Assembly: GCF_003231285.1 (NCBI RefSeq)
Contig: NZ_QKNS01000010.1
Span: forward strand, 62,001-126,000
Source: Hymenobacter sediminis
Lineage (GTDB): Bacteria > Bacteroidota > Bacteroidia > Cytophagales > Hymenobacteraceae
DNA length: 64,000 bases
Direction: 5' to 3'
Below, piece by piece: positions 1 through 8,328 of the stretch. The first letter of the stretch is position 1. Every line of letters begins with the position of its first letter. The notes beneath the pieces are model-generated. The model was not told the DNA's origin. It worked only from the letters and a program-made list of their open reading frames with translations, and did no database searches. Made by a program: the position numbers and the translations under genes.

Positions 1-2
1 TA

Positions 3-209
3 TTCGAGTTGTTCCCGCCGCTGGTGAACACTGACTTTACGACGAAAGTCGGGGGTGAAAACGGCATTCCGCCGCGGCAGGTGGCCACCGAGTTGGTAGC
101 GGGCCTGGAGCAGGATATTACCGAAATTTTGGTTGGTCAAACGGCTCAGTTCTACGAGCTGCACCGTGCTGCGCCAGCCGAGGCCTTTGCGGCCATGAAT
201 CAAGGCTAG
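3..209 (+). CDS. C-terminal end of a short-chain dehydrogenase (partial)
   Basis: Only the last 68 codons are in the window; the 5' end lies to the left. The reading frame ends at TAG 207-209. The peptide has the C-terminal pattern of the DltE-like branch of short-chain dehydrogenases: FELFPPLVNT, then GGENGIPP and the closing PAEAFAAMN. The Rossmann fold and the catalytic Tyr-Lys would be upstream, outside the window. Enzymes of this branch are cytosolic NAD(P)-dependent oxidoreductases whose substrates are usually unknown. A full-length relative lies at 16053-16829. The family assignment is fairly safe; the substrate is not known. Confidence 0.7.
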   Translation, partial: FELFPPLVNTDFTTKVGGENGIPPRQVATELVAGLEQDITEILVGQTAQFYELHRAAPAEAFAAMNQG

Positions 210-450
210 GGATTGATACTATAAAAAAAGGGAGTAGCTACTAGCTATGCCTGTTCGAGCCAGGCCAGAACTTACTTTGCTTAAAAACTGCCTTAATAGC
301 GTTAAAACGGGCGTTTTTTGAGGCGCTGGTTCTGCTCAGATTTGCCTAACAGAAATTTCTGTTCCTACTCTTGCGCTACCCCTATAGCTCATAGGGGTTC
401 TTGTTCCCAAAGAGCCGGTTTCTTGGTCATAGTGAACACTGCACCAAACG

Positions 451-479
451 GCCCCGAAAACCCGCGTTTTCGGGGCCGT
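451..479. terminator. Perfect GC-rich hairpin
   Basis: The arms GGCCCCGAAAAC and GTTTTCGGGGCC pair perfectly around a 4-base loop; one more pair on each side extends the stem. No T-run follows on either strand, so it is a weak candidate for an intrinsic terminator. It lies about 240 bases after the SDR stop. Confidence 0.4.
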
Positions 480-531
480 AGAGCGGGGTGCTAAAAGGAA
501 CCATAAACCGGCCGATTATTGGACGGACACA

Positions 532-636
532 AGTTTAAACCCGCTGCTAGAGCAGGAAGTGCAGCGTCAAGTAGTTAAGCAGCGCATCCAACAGGCTGGG
601 CAACAGCACGGTCGGAGCGGTGGGGCAGGCATGTAA
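532..636 (+). pseudogene. C-terminal remnant of a MobV-type relaxase
   Basis: Reading the frame that ends at TAA 634-636 gives SLNPLLEQEVQRQV followed by KQRIQQAGQQHGR. This matches the end of the MobV-like relaxase at 21.4-21.96 kb (ELNPQLEQEAQRQV, then QQRIRQAGQQHSR). No relaxase core is visible upstream, so only the C-terminal tail survives. It suggests that a second, diverged mobV gene was once here and was cut by a rearrangement. Confidence 0.6.
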
Positions 637-870
637 AGCGTTGTTGCAGGAGGCATCCCGTAACGAAAAATTCAGAGTGCCGCCTATACCTTTATGCGAT
701 GCCCGCTACCACTATACACAGATAGCAGGCAGCAAGCATAATGCGGCAAGCATGCCATAGGTGAGGAGTTGCTTTCAAGGTAGAATTCATCGTTCACAGG
801 GGCAAGCCATCCGGATGGACAGGTGGCTTCTGCTAATGGAAAGCAAAGTCAAAGCGTAGAAAGCAAAGAA
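637..870. other. Intergenic stretch without a recognisable gene
   Basis: No convincing reading frame lies between the MobV remnant and the merC control region. A 12-bp palindrome, CCATCCGGATGG, occurs at 807-818. Its core resembles the loops of the hairpins at 11.27 kb and 14.79 kb. Confidence 0.4.
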
Positions 871-871
871 G

Positions 872-924
872 CCGGGTCTTCAAATGCATCATTGTTGCAA
901 TCAAAGACCCGGTTTCTATCTTTG
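872..924 (+). promoter_or_regulatory. merC promoter with nested dyad operator
   Basis: A Bacteroidota-type promoter is visible: TTG at 895-897, 19 bases, then TATCTTTG at 917-924 (consensus TAnnTTTG). The start ATG at 929 follows only four bases later, so the mRNA would be leaderless or nearly so. A 15-bp near-palindrome, TGCATCATTGTTGCA (885-899), covers the -33 element. It lies exactly at the centre of a wider inverted repeat, CCGGGTCTT (872-880) and AAGACCCGG (904-912). A bound repressor would block RNA polymerase. The 7-1-7 spacing fits a Fur/Zur-family operator, but the regulator is not encoded in this window. Confidence 0.65.
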
Positions 925-928
925 CAGG

Positions 929-1300
929 ATGAAAGGATATTCATCTCGGGCGTGGGCTGACTACGGCGGTATGCTCAATGCCATGCTGTGCTTGCTGCAC
1001 TGTGCCGCCGGCCCCTTGCTGCTGGCTTGGTGGAGCGGACAGAAGCAAGAGCCCGATCCGCTGTGGGACCTCTTGTTTCTGTTGGTTAGCGGCGTACTGG
1101 TGGTAGGTGCCACTTGGCGGTTGACTGCTTGGCGGCTGAAGGCAGCGCTGTGGGCTTTTTTTACTTTGTTCGCAGTGACCATCCTCCTGGCTGACGCCTA
1201 CCCCTGGATGGAGTTGGCACAGTATGGCACCTCCGTGGGACTGCTGGGTACGCATCTGCTGAATCTGCGTCATTGCCGCCGCGCGGCCCCAGTAGCCTAA
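929..1300 (+). CDS. MerC-domain membrane protein
   Basis: This is a 123-residue integral membrane protein with about four hydrophobic segments. The MerC family signature is present: LNAMLCLLHCAAGP near residue 20, with the paired cysteines of the first helix, and HLLNLRHCRR at the C-terminus. MerC proteins move metal ions such as mercury across the inner membrane. In Bacteroidota small MerC-like proteins are often found beside metal-homeostasis genes. I chose ATG 929 over 884 because the promoter and operator occupy 872-924 and the domain starts right after 929. The same 15-bp box occurs before the TonB receptor downstream, so the two are probably co-regulated by a metal. Confidence 0.75.
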   Translation: MKGYSSRAWADYGGMLNAMLCLLHCAAGPLLLAWWSGQKQEPDPLWDLLFLLVSGVLVVGATWRLTAWRLKAALWAFFTLFAVTILLADAYPWMELAQYGTSVGLLGTHLLNLRHCRRAAPVA

Positions 1301-1396
1301 CGGTTGTTTTTCCAGCGGTATTCGTGTTGCCGCTTAGATGCTTGGTCAAAGGATCCTGGCATACTCAGGTACAGAACACCTGCTTGTGATGCGGTA

Positions 1397-1415
1397 TATG
1401 CAAATATGTTGCATA
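1397..1415. promoter_or_regulatory. Second copy of the 15-bp dyad box
   Basis: TGCAAATATGTTGCA at 1399-1413 has the same TGCA-7-TGCA layout as the boxes at 885 and 1585, and is extended by TA on each side. It lies in the 313-base gap between merC and the TonB receptor. That gap also holds a weak -7 candidate, TAGGTTTA, near 1494, but no gene. Confidence 0.5.
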
Positions 1416-1566
1416 ATATCCATGACTCTAAAGGAGAGAGTTGCACGGAGTAGATACAACTTCAAGCAGTTGATATAAAGCAATTTGAGCTTGATAGGTT
1501 TACTGCTCGGGCGTAATATATGATAGCTTGTCGCCCTTGCTGACTCAGTGAGCAGTAGGAATCCTA

Positions 1567-1615
1567 AACCTGATTTTAGTTATTTGCATCATAGTTGCAT
1601 TTAATAAATCAGGTT
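1567..1615. promoter_or_regulatory. Third dyad box, just before the TonB receptor
   Basis: TGCATCATAGTTGCA (1585-1599) differs from the merC box by one base. It again sits inside a wider inverted repeat, AACCTGATTT (1567-1576) and AAATCAGGTT (1606-1615), whose centre is one base from that of the box. The right arm overlaps the TTG start codon at 1614, so repressor binding or an RNA hairpin could both affect expression. Confidence 0.6.
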
Positions 1616-4364
1616 GAAAAAGAAGCTGTACCCGCCTATTGTAGCTGTACTGACTGTGATCGGGCCTAGCTCGGTCTTTGCCCAACAGACCACCTCCGCT
1701 GTATTGGGCCGCGTAGAAGCCACGGATACAGGGAGGCCCTTAGAGTTGGTGAGCGTGTTTGTGCAGTCTATGGGTACTGGTACTGCCACTACCTCGGCCG
1801 GTACCTTCCGGCTGGCTGGCCTGCCCAACGGCCCTATCACCCTAACTATTTCGCAGCTGGGTTACCGGGCGCGGGTACTAAGCTTTAAGCTCCGCACCGA
1901 CACTACCCTGGTCGTGCAGCTGGCCCCCGAATCGCTGGCGCTACCTGACGTGACGGTAACCGCCCGCGAGGAGCCGCTGGGCTCTTCCTCCCGCATCGGG
2001 CGCTCGGCCATTGAGCATGTGCAGCCCGCCAGCCTGCGCGACGTACTGCAGTTGCTACCCGGCCAGTTGGCGCAAAATCCTACGCTAGGTGGCCCGCAAC
2101 AGATACTGCTGCGGCAGGTAACCACTTCACCGGGTGGCGTGCGCGACACCCAGGCCGAGGCGGCGCAGGCGGCTGGTACCGCCATTATCCTCGATGGCGC
2201 GCCTATCTCCAACAATGCCAACCTGCAAACCGACCTGGCTATCCTCAATAGTAGTCCCGGCGCGCAGCCGGCGTTTGCTTCGGTTGCCGGGCGGGGCCCG
2301 GACCTGCGTCAGGTACCCGCCGACAACATTGAGGAAGTAGAGGTTATCCGCGGGGTGCCCTCGGCCCGGCACGGCGACCTCACGGCGGGGGCCGTGCTGG
2401 TAACCACCCGGGCTGGTGCCTATCGGCCTGAGCTGCGCCTGCGCCTTAACCCTACCCTGGCCCAGGTGTCCGCCGGGGGCGGCCGGCGGCTGGCCGGTCG
2501 GGACGGGGTACTGAGCGCCAGCGCCGATTTCACCACGGCCACGGCGGATGTGCGTCGTCCCGAAGACCGCTACCGCCGCTTGACCGGGCAGCTCACCTGG
2601 AGCCGGGCAGTGGGCGCTGCCGAAACATTCCGCACCACAACCAGCGTGGGGGGCTTTCTTACCCGGGATGGCTACCGGACTGCGGCCAGCAACGTGAGCG
2701 TGCGCCGCGCCGACTCCGATGAGCACCAGCTGCGGCTTAATACGCGGGGTACTTGGCAGCCCCTCGATAGCCGGTTTCGCCTGGTCTATACGCTAAGCGC
2801 TACAACCAGTGCCCGCGACTCCTATAAGGAAGAGCGCGTGACGCGCGACCTGTTTCCGGTGACTACCGCTACCCGCGACACCACGATGGTAGCCGAATAC
2901 GGGCAGAGTGACTACCTAAGCAAGCTACGGGTGCAAGGCCGCGAAACCAACCTGTATGGTCGGCTTGAAGGGCAATGGCGCGCTACGACCGGGCCCCTGA
3001 CGCACCGACTGTTGCTAGGCTCCGAATGGCGAACGGATGCCAACCAGGGGCCAGGCCGGCAATTTGATGTGCGCCGCCCGCCCCGCCAGAACTATCGGGC
3101 CGGTGACCGGCCGCGTTCCTACCACGGACTTCCCGCCCTGCATCAGGTGGCCTACTACGTCGAAGACCAGGTAGTGCTCCCCCTGGGAGCCCGGGAGCTG
3201 ACTCTACAAGGCGGGCTGCGCTTTGATAACGTGGGGCCTCGTAACCCGTGGGCCGGGCGCTTCGGCGGGCCGGTGCTGGCCCCGCGTCTTAATGCGGGCA
3301 TTGACCTGCTGCCTGGCCTGCGCGCCCGCGCCGGCTATGGCCACCTCACCAAGGCGCCTACCTTCAACTTCCTGTACCCCGGTCTACGCTACATCGACCT
3401 GGTCAACTTCAGCTACTACGCCACCAACCCGGCCGAGCGCCTAGTGGTAATGACAACCCACGTACTGGATGCTACTCTGACCGACTATCGCCCTGTGCAG
3501 GCGCGTAAACAGGAAATAGGCCTGGACTGGCACCCTACCACCTCCGAGTATCGGCTGGCTATTACCGGCTTCCGCGAAACAACTACCGGGGCCTATGCCA
3601 CTAACCGGATGGTGCTGCCCCTACCCGTTGCCGTGCTGCAAGCCGCCGTCACGCCCCCTGGTCAGCCGCCCATTCTGGACCCGCACCCGGCCCGCATCGA
3701 TACATTTTTTGCTGCCTACGACCGCCCCGCGCTCACCCAGTACATCCAGACCGTGGGGGTAGAATTTGTCTTGGAAACCCCGGAGCTACCCCGCCTGGGT
3801 ACTTCGGTGCAGCTCTCGGGGGCTTGGCTGCGCACCCGCTCCCGTGACGAAAGCTCGCTGGCCGATGCCGACCGGGTCCTGACCGGCACCACGGTGCCGG
3901 AGCGCGTACCCGTGTACCCGGGGGGGAGCAGCTACCGCACCGAGCGGTTTTCCACCAGCCTGCGCCTGGTGCAGCGCCTGCCCACCGTGGGCTGCGTGAT
4001 AACGGGCCTGGTGCAGACCGTATGGTGGGAGCAAAATCAGCTGGAGCCGGTCACTCCGTTGCCTAGCGGCTACGTGAACCGTGACGGGCTGTACATACCC
4101 CTTGGTCCGGCCGAGCAGGTGGCCCCCGAAAACGCCGACTTGCAGCGCCCCGTCAACAATACCTACACCCAGCCCGAGCGCCTACCAGCCTTGTGGCTGC
4201 TTTCGCTACGCGTAAGCAAAGAGTTTCGGGCGGGCAGTGGCCTTGCTTTCTACGCCAATAACGTGCCCAGCAGCCGACCTGCCTATGTGAGTCCGCGCAC
4301 GGGCGCTTACCGGCGCCGCAACGAACCCCTGTTTTTTGGAGCTGAGTTTTACGTGCGACTCTAA
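1614..4364 (+). CDS. TonB-dependent outer membrane receptor
   Basis: The 916-residue protein begins with a signal peptide (KKKLYPP, a hydrophobic core, SVFAQ). A carboxypeptidase-regulatory-like beta domain follows at about residues 25-105 and contains the typical ISQLGYRAR. The plug domain covers about 115-270 (RDVLQLLPG near 142, VEVIRGVPSARHGD near 241). The rest is a 22-strand-type barrel with many aromatic and Arg/Thr-rich strands. Such receptors import scarce ligands (metals, siderophores, haem, glycans) using TonB energy. The start is TTG, the only one that gives a proper signal peptide. No SusD partner is present; the following lipoprotein and barrel genes and the metal-type operator suggest a metal or metallophore as ligand. 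The ligand is inferred. Confidence 0.85.
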   Translation: MKKKLYPPIVAVLTVIGPSSVFAQQTTSAVLGRVEATDTGRPLELVSVFVQSMGTGTATTSAGTFRLAGLPNGPITLTISQLGYRARVLSFKLRTDTTLVVQLAPESLALPDVTVTAREEPLGSSSRIGRSAIEHVQPASLRDVLQLLPGQLAQNPTLGGPQQILLRQVTTSPGGVRDTQAEAAQAAGTAIILDGAPISNNANLQTDLAILNSSPGAQPAFASVAGRGPDLRQVPADNIEEVEVIRGVPSARHGDLTAGAVLVTTRAGAYRPELRLRLNPTLAQVSAGGGRRLAGRDGVLSASADFTTATADVRRPEDRYRRLTGQLTWSRAVGAAETFRTTTSVGGFLTRDGYRTAASNVSVRRADSDEHQLRLNTRGTWQPLDSRFRLVYTLSATTSARDSYKEERVTRDLFPVTTATRDTTMVAEYGQSDYLSKLRVQGRETNLYGRLEGQWRATTGPLTHRLLLGSEWRTDANQGPGRQFDVRRPPRQNYRAGDRPRSYHGLPALHQVAYYVEDQVVLPLGARELTLQGGLRFDNVGPRNPWAGRFGGPVLAPRLNAGIDLLPGLRARAGYGHLTKAPTFNFLYPGLRYIDLVNFSYYATNPAERLVVMTTHVLDATLTDYRPVQARKQEIGLDWHPTTSEYRLAITGFRETTTGAYATNRMVLPLPVAVLQAAVTPPGQPPILDPHPARIDTFFAAYDRPALTQYIQTVGVEFVLETPELPRLGTSVQLSGAWLRTRSRDESSLADADRVLTGTTVPERVPVYPGGSSYRTERFSTSLRLVQRLPTVGCVITGLVQTVWWEQNQLEPVTPLPSGYVNRDGLYIPLGPAEQVAPENADLQRPVNNTYTQPERLPALWLLSLRVSKEFRAGSGLAFYANNVPSSRPAYVSPRTGAYRRRNEPLFFGAEFYVRL

Positions 4365-4438
4365 AGCTATGGGGCTGCTACCGAGGGTAGGGCCGGCTAT
4401 TTGACTTGTCTTTTTCACCTTTCTCTTTTCCCGTTCTC

Positions 4439-5641
4439 ATGCGCAAACACCTATTACTGCTGCTCCTGCTCCCCCTTAGCTGGCTTACCAGCTGCTCCGA
4501 CGACGAAGATGAACTGCGTACGGCCACTGTGCAAGTCACCGTGCGCAACCCCGAAAACTACCGCGAATCGCTGGCCAAGGAAACTCGCGTGACGCTCACC
4601 AACACCGATAACGGGCAAAGCCAGACCGTCAATACCGACGATGCAGCGGGGCTGGGCCGGGCTACTTTCACGGACGTTCTGCCGGGCACCTACACGGTGG
4701 CCGCTACCCGCTCCCTGACCGAGCAGCAGGCCCAGCAGCTGACGGGCATCACCCGGGCTGTGGTGCTCAACGCCAGCCGATCGGGCGTATCCGTCAGCAC
4801 GGGCACCAGCCCGGCGCCGGTAGAACTGCAACTGGTCGGCTCGCCCTTGGGCGGACTAGTCATCAAGGAGGCCTATTACACCGGCTCCCGCACTCCGACG
4901 GGCGGCAGCTATTTCTCCGATCAGTTTTTCGAGATTTACAACAACTCGACCAGCGTTATCTACCTCGATTCGCTTTGCATTGCGGATGTCTACGGGTCCT
5001 CGGGGCAGATTAACCCCACTACGCGACCAACCGAATTTCAGAATGATGCCAACCACACGTACGTAAGCAGCGTGTGGCAGATTCCGGGCACTGGCCGCCA
5101 GCACCCGTTGCAGCCCGGTCAGAGCATTCTCATTGCCCAGGACGGTATCGACCACCGGGCCGTCAATTCCATGAGCACCGTGGATTTGTCACGGGCTGAT
5201 TGGGAAACCTACAACGAGCGTCCGGACGGAGCCGATGTGGACGCGCCCGGCGTACCAAACCTCACCCGTCTGTACTTTACCGGAGGCTTTGACTGGCTGA
5301 CGACCGTGTTCGGTCCTGGCATCATCATTTTCAAGACGACCAACTTCAGCCAGCTGCAGCAGGTAGCCATTCCTAACTCCACCCAGCCTGCCCGCATCAA
5401 GGTTCCCAACAGCCTTATTCTGGATGGTTTCGAGGCCCTGCGGGATGGCAACAGTTCCTCGTTTAAACGCCTGGCTCCCGTCTTGGATGCTGGCTTTGTC
5501 TTCGCCACGGATACGTACGCGGGGGAGAGCTTCCGCCGCCGGGTAGAAACCACGGTGGGCAACCGCCGCGTGCTCAAAGACACCAACAACAGCGGTCAGG
5601 ATTTTGAAAAGCTGAGCCGGCCTACCCCCAAGGGATTCTAA
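4439..5641 (+). CDS. DUF4876-type lipoprotein
   Basis: The 400-residue protein starts with a lipoprotein signal, MRKHLLLLLLLPLSWLTSC, with the lipobox cysteine at residue 19. ATG 4439 is preferred to an in-frame start at 4406 because it places the n-region correctly. A beta-rich domain at about 25-130 is compatible with a carboxypeptidase-regulatory-like fold. The rest (VIKEAYYTGS, SYFSDQFFEIYNNS, LDSLCIADVYG) fits DUF4876, a lipoprotein family found mainly in Bacteroidota next to TonB receptors. It lies 74 bases after the receptor, in the same operon. It probably faces outward on the outer membrane and may capture the ligand or cap the receptor; that role is inferred. Confidence 0.75.
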   Translation: MRKHLLLLLLLPLSWLTSCSDDEDELRTATVQVTVRNPENYRESLAKETRVTLTNTDNGQSQTVNTDDAAGLGRATFTDVLPGTYTVAATRSLTEQQAQQLTGITRAVVLNASRSGVSVSTGTSPAPVELQLVGSPLGGLVIKEAYYTGSRTPTGGSYFSDQFFEIYNNSTSVIYLDSLCIADVYGSSGQINPTTRPTEFQNDANHTYVSSVWQIPGTGRQHPLQPGQSILIAQDGIDHRAVNSMSTVDLSRADWETYNERPDGADVDAPGVPNLTRLYFTGGFDWLTTVFGPGIIIFKTTNFSQLQQVAIPNSTQPARIKVPNSLILDGFEALRDGNSSSFKRLAPVLDAGFVFATDTYAGESFRRRVETTVGNRRVLKDTNNSGQDFEKLSRPTPKGF

Positions 5642-5700
5642 TCCAGCGACCTCCGCTATTCGGCCTTCTTGTGCCCTGAGACAGCCTTTCAGCAACACGC

Positions 5701-7287
5701 ATGATATTCCCTTTAAGTGTCCTGGCTACCCAATGCCGGCTACCGGCAGCATTGATGCTGCCGGTAGCCTTGGTGGCCGGTGGCGCCACGGCGCATCCGC
5801 TTTCGCCTCCCGATAGCCTGCGCGCCTCGTTTGACAGCCTCCTGTACCGTCGCCTGCTGCTTCCACTCAATGCCTGGCAATATCCTATACCTAGCGGGGC
5901 TAGCGTTGCCGGTTTGGGAGAAAACAACCCGGCGGCCCTGGTGCAGGCCAGGCTGCCGGCCTACGGACGGTTAGAGGTTAGCGGCCGGATACAGGAAGGC
6001 TCGTGGCGACGGCCCCAACAGGCCCGCCGCGAGCTGGCGGGCGGCTTTTCCACGGATGGCTACCGCCGCCGGGGGGCCTGGCACGCCTACGGTAATGCGG
6101 GGTATGAGCGGCAAGAGGGGACCCAGGTGCGCTGGGCCAACAACGAAAACCCGTTTGATGGCAACCCTTACCAGTGGGCTGATTCTGTAGGGGGCACCTG
6201 GCAGCGGGATTACCTGCGCGCCCATATGGAAGTTGCCCGCACTTTCGGTTCCCACCTTACCCTGGGAGTCGGCCTAGGTTACCAGGCGGGCCAGGGAGCC
6301 CGGGAGTCCAATCCGCGACCGTACTTCTTAAGCCGGGTAGCGACTATTGCCCCCGGGGTGTGGTGGCAAAAGGGACGGCACGCGGCTGGTTTGAGTTTTT
6401 CGCTCACCACGGCTCGGGAGCAGAATGAGAGCGGTCAGCAGGCCGATCAATTCCCGCTGGTCTACCGCCTACGCGGGCTTGGTACGTTTTCGGCTACGCC
6501 CATCGTGACGGGGGAGCGGCAGACAGATGGCCAGCATTGGAAGGGGCAGGGCCAGTACCAGTACATAGGCGCTGCTGGAAGTCATTGGCTGGCCCTGTTC
6601 GCTGCTGGCTACCGGCACGCAGCCGTGGAGCTCAGTGAGCTGCGCAATTCCCACCAGAACTTACCCGTCATTTTGCTCCTGCCCGGCGGCACCCTGCGCG
6701 AGCATACGGCCACGGGCCAGCTAAGTCTGCTGCGTCCTACCAACTGGGGGCGCTGGCTGGTACAGGGCCACTATGAGTGGCTGCGTCGCCGGGGCACGGA
6801 CCCGCTGTTTGGCTTTGTCAACGCGTTGGAAGACGAGCACTACATCAGCGCGCGGGTGCAAGTGATGCCCGGACCAGCTGGTCGCCAAGCTTTTACACTC
6901 CGCTTGGGCCTGCGAGACCAGCAGATGCAGGACCTGGCCGCCCTCACCCGCTGGGACAGCCGTCGGGGGCAGGCCGAGCTGACGTATCAGCGGCGCGTGG
7001 GCGGTCAGGGGCGCTGGGGCGCTATGGTGGAGCCAGCCATAGGGTATGAGCCTCAGCTAAGCAGGACCTTTCTGACGGCTCGCCCCAGCCGTTTCCTGCT
7101 GGCCGTTGCCCGGCCGGATTTTCAGGCCCGAACGGCGTCTGCTGCCTACGTCGGCCTGGGGGGCGCGGCTGAGCACTGGCTGCCGGATGGACGCGCCCTG
7201 CGCCTGCGCCTGAGTGGGCGATATATGAACACAGACGCCTTAGGTTACCGCATTACGGGGCACGCGGGGGTAGAATGGCTGTTTTAA
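5701..7287 (+). CDS. DUF6850-like outer membrane beta-barrel protein
   Basis: The 528-residue protein has an N-terminal hydrophobic stretch ending near ATAHPL. A long run of amphipathic beta strands follows, with alternating aromatic and polar residues (RRGAWHAYGNAGYERQEG and similar) and a final WLF. The layout fits the DUF6850-type barrels that accompany DUF4876 lipoproteins. It is third in the operon, 59 bases after the lipoprotein. No plug or TonB box is visible, so it is not a TonB-dependent receptor itself. It may be a second channel or a structural partner of the receptor; the function is unknown. Confidence 0.7.
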   Translation: MIFPLSVLATQCRLPAALMLPVALVAGGATAHPLSPPDSLRASFDSLLYRRLLLPLNAWQYPIPSGASVAGLGENNPAALVQARLPAYGRLEVSGRIQEGSWRRPQQARRELAGGFSTDGYRRRGAWHAYGNAGYERQEGTQVRWANNENPFDGNPYQWADSVGGTWQRDYLRAHMEVARTFGSHLTLGVGLGYQAGQGARESNPRPYFLSRVATIAPGVWWQKGRHAAGLSFSLTTAREQNESGQQADQFPLVYRLRGLGTFSATPIVTGERQTDGQHWKGQGQYQYIGAAGSHWLALFAAGYRHAAVELSELRNSHQNLPVILLLPGGTLREHTATGQLSLLRPTNWGRWLVQGHYEWLRRRGTDPLFGFVNALEDEHYISARVQVMPGPAGRQAFTLRLGLRDQQMQDLAALTRWDSRRGQAELTYQRRVGGQGRWGAMVEPAIGYEPQLSRTFLTARPSRFLLAVARPDFQARTASAAYVGLGGAAEHWLPDGRALRLRLSGRYMNTDALGYRITGHAGVEWLF

Positions 7288-7361
7288 CTGCCTCCTCTTG
7301 CCCTCCATTGGGCGTCATACCCGCCTTTCGGTGGACGCTAGTCTTTTTCTCACGCTACCTG

Positions 7362-8243
7362 ATGGGCACTTTCGCCTACTTCTTTCCCTTGAAAACTCCC
7401 TCTTTGGTCCTGGCGGCCACTCTTCTCTTGAGCGCCTGTCAGCCGACCGCTCACCTGTCTTCTCGACGAGCTCCTTCCATGGGTGGGCCCACTCTAAGCG
7501 CTGCTGACGAGCGGCTGGCGGATTCATTGCTCACCCTGGCCCTGGACAATGAAGCGTTGTATACCCTACTGGGTGATTTAAAGCCCATGAGCAGCGTTAC
7601 CACCTTGTACCTGCCGGTGGCGCGTCCCGATTCGGTGCCCGCTACCCGCCACCGGGCCTTCGACGCCACCCAGCAGCAAGCTGCATTGGCTCGTTTGGCC
7701 CGGTATCAGCGAGCCGTCGACGCTTTGCACTTTCCGGATCTAAGTTTTGTGCTGTTGCCGTTCCGGATGGCGGATCACGGCAAACGCGCCATGCAAATTA
7801 ACGTGTACCGGCATTCAGGGGTGCGGAAGATGATTGCTGCCAACCAGGAATTCTTTGGGCAGTGGGGATTTGCGCCGGAGGTGGCGCCTAGCGTGCTCTT
7901 AGCGACTATCGAATATGAAGAGCGACCTTTACGCTACCGGGCGTATGGCTATCTTTTCGGTTATCCCCGAGCCGCTGTAGACTTCTTCGTGATGGCGGGA
8001 GAGCAGCAACAACCGGGGAAAGGGATAGTACCTCGGCGCTTCTTTCAAATACCGGTGCATTCGGCTCGGGAAGGCCACTTTGTGTACGCTCTACCCAAAG
8101 ACCAGTCTCCTTCTGATGCCGACTCGGCACTCTACCACCGAGCAGTACCCGTACTGGAGCGTTACCGCCAGCTGCGCCCTCGCTACCAACGTGCTGATGG
8201 CAGCCTGCGTGCACGGGAGCTGCTGTTGGACGCTAGTCGCTGA
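7362..8243 (+). CDS. Lipoprotein at the end of the metal-type operon
   Basis: The preferred start is ATG 7362, which gives a lipoprotein signal peptide ending in TLLLSAC, a clear lipobox. An earlier in-frame start at 7275 overlaps the barrel gene and would bury this signal. The mature protein of about 265 residues is soluble and mixed alpha/beta; the repeated RYQRAVDAL and RYRQLRPRYQR segments look helical. I recognise no domain. It is the last gene before a very strong hairpin at 8269-8328, so it probably closes the operon. It may be a surface or periplasmic accessory of the uptake system. Confidence 0.65.
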   Translation: MGTFAYFFPLKTPSLVLAATLLLSACQPTAHLSSRRAPSMGGPTLSAADERLADSLLTLALDNEALYTLLGDLKPMSSVTTLYLPVARPDSVPATRHRAFDATQQQAALARLARYQRAVDALHFPDLSFVLLPFRMADHGKRAMQINVYRHSGVRKMIAANQEFFGQWGFAPEVAPSVLLATIEYEERPLRYRAYGYLFGYPRAAVDFFVMAGEQQQPGKGIVPRRFFQIPVHSAREGHFVYALPKDQSPSDADSALYHRAVPVLERYRQLRPRYQRADGSLRARELLLDASR

Positions 8244-8268
8244 GTAATCCGATAGCGCTTTCACGGCC

Positions 8269-8328
8269 TCGCGCAGGAGGACCCACATAAAAGGAAGTAT
8301 ACTTCTGTATGTGGGTCCTCCTGCGCGA
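8269..8328. terminator. Long perfect hairpin, operon terminator
   Basis: Two perfect 21-base arms (8269-8289 and 8308-8328) enclose an 18-base loop. The loop itself contains the 12-bp palindrome GAAGTATACTTC. A T-rich TCTTTGTTT follows on the plus strand. The stem is far longer than needed for intrinsic termination and may also protect the operon mRNA 3' end. Confidence 0.7.

Noticed and set aside
451..479. Hairpin as proof of an sRNA or regulatory RNA
   Set aside because: Only one stem, no promoter and no T-run were found, so nothing beyond a hairpin can be claimed.
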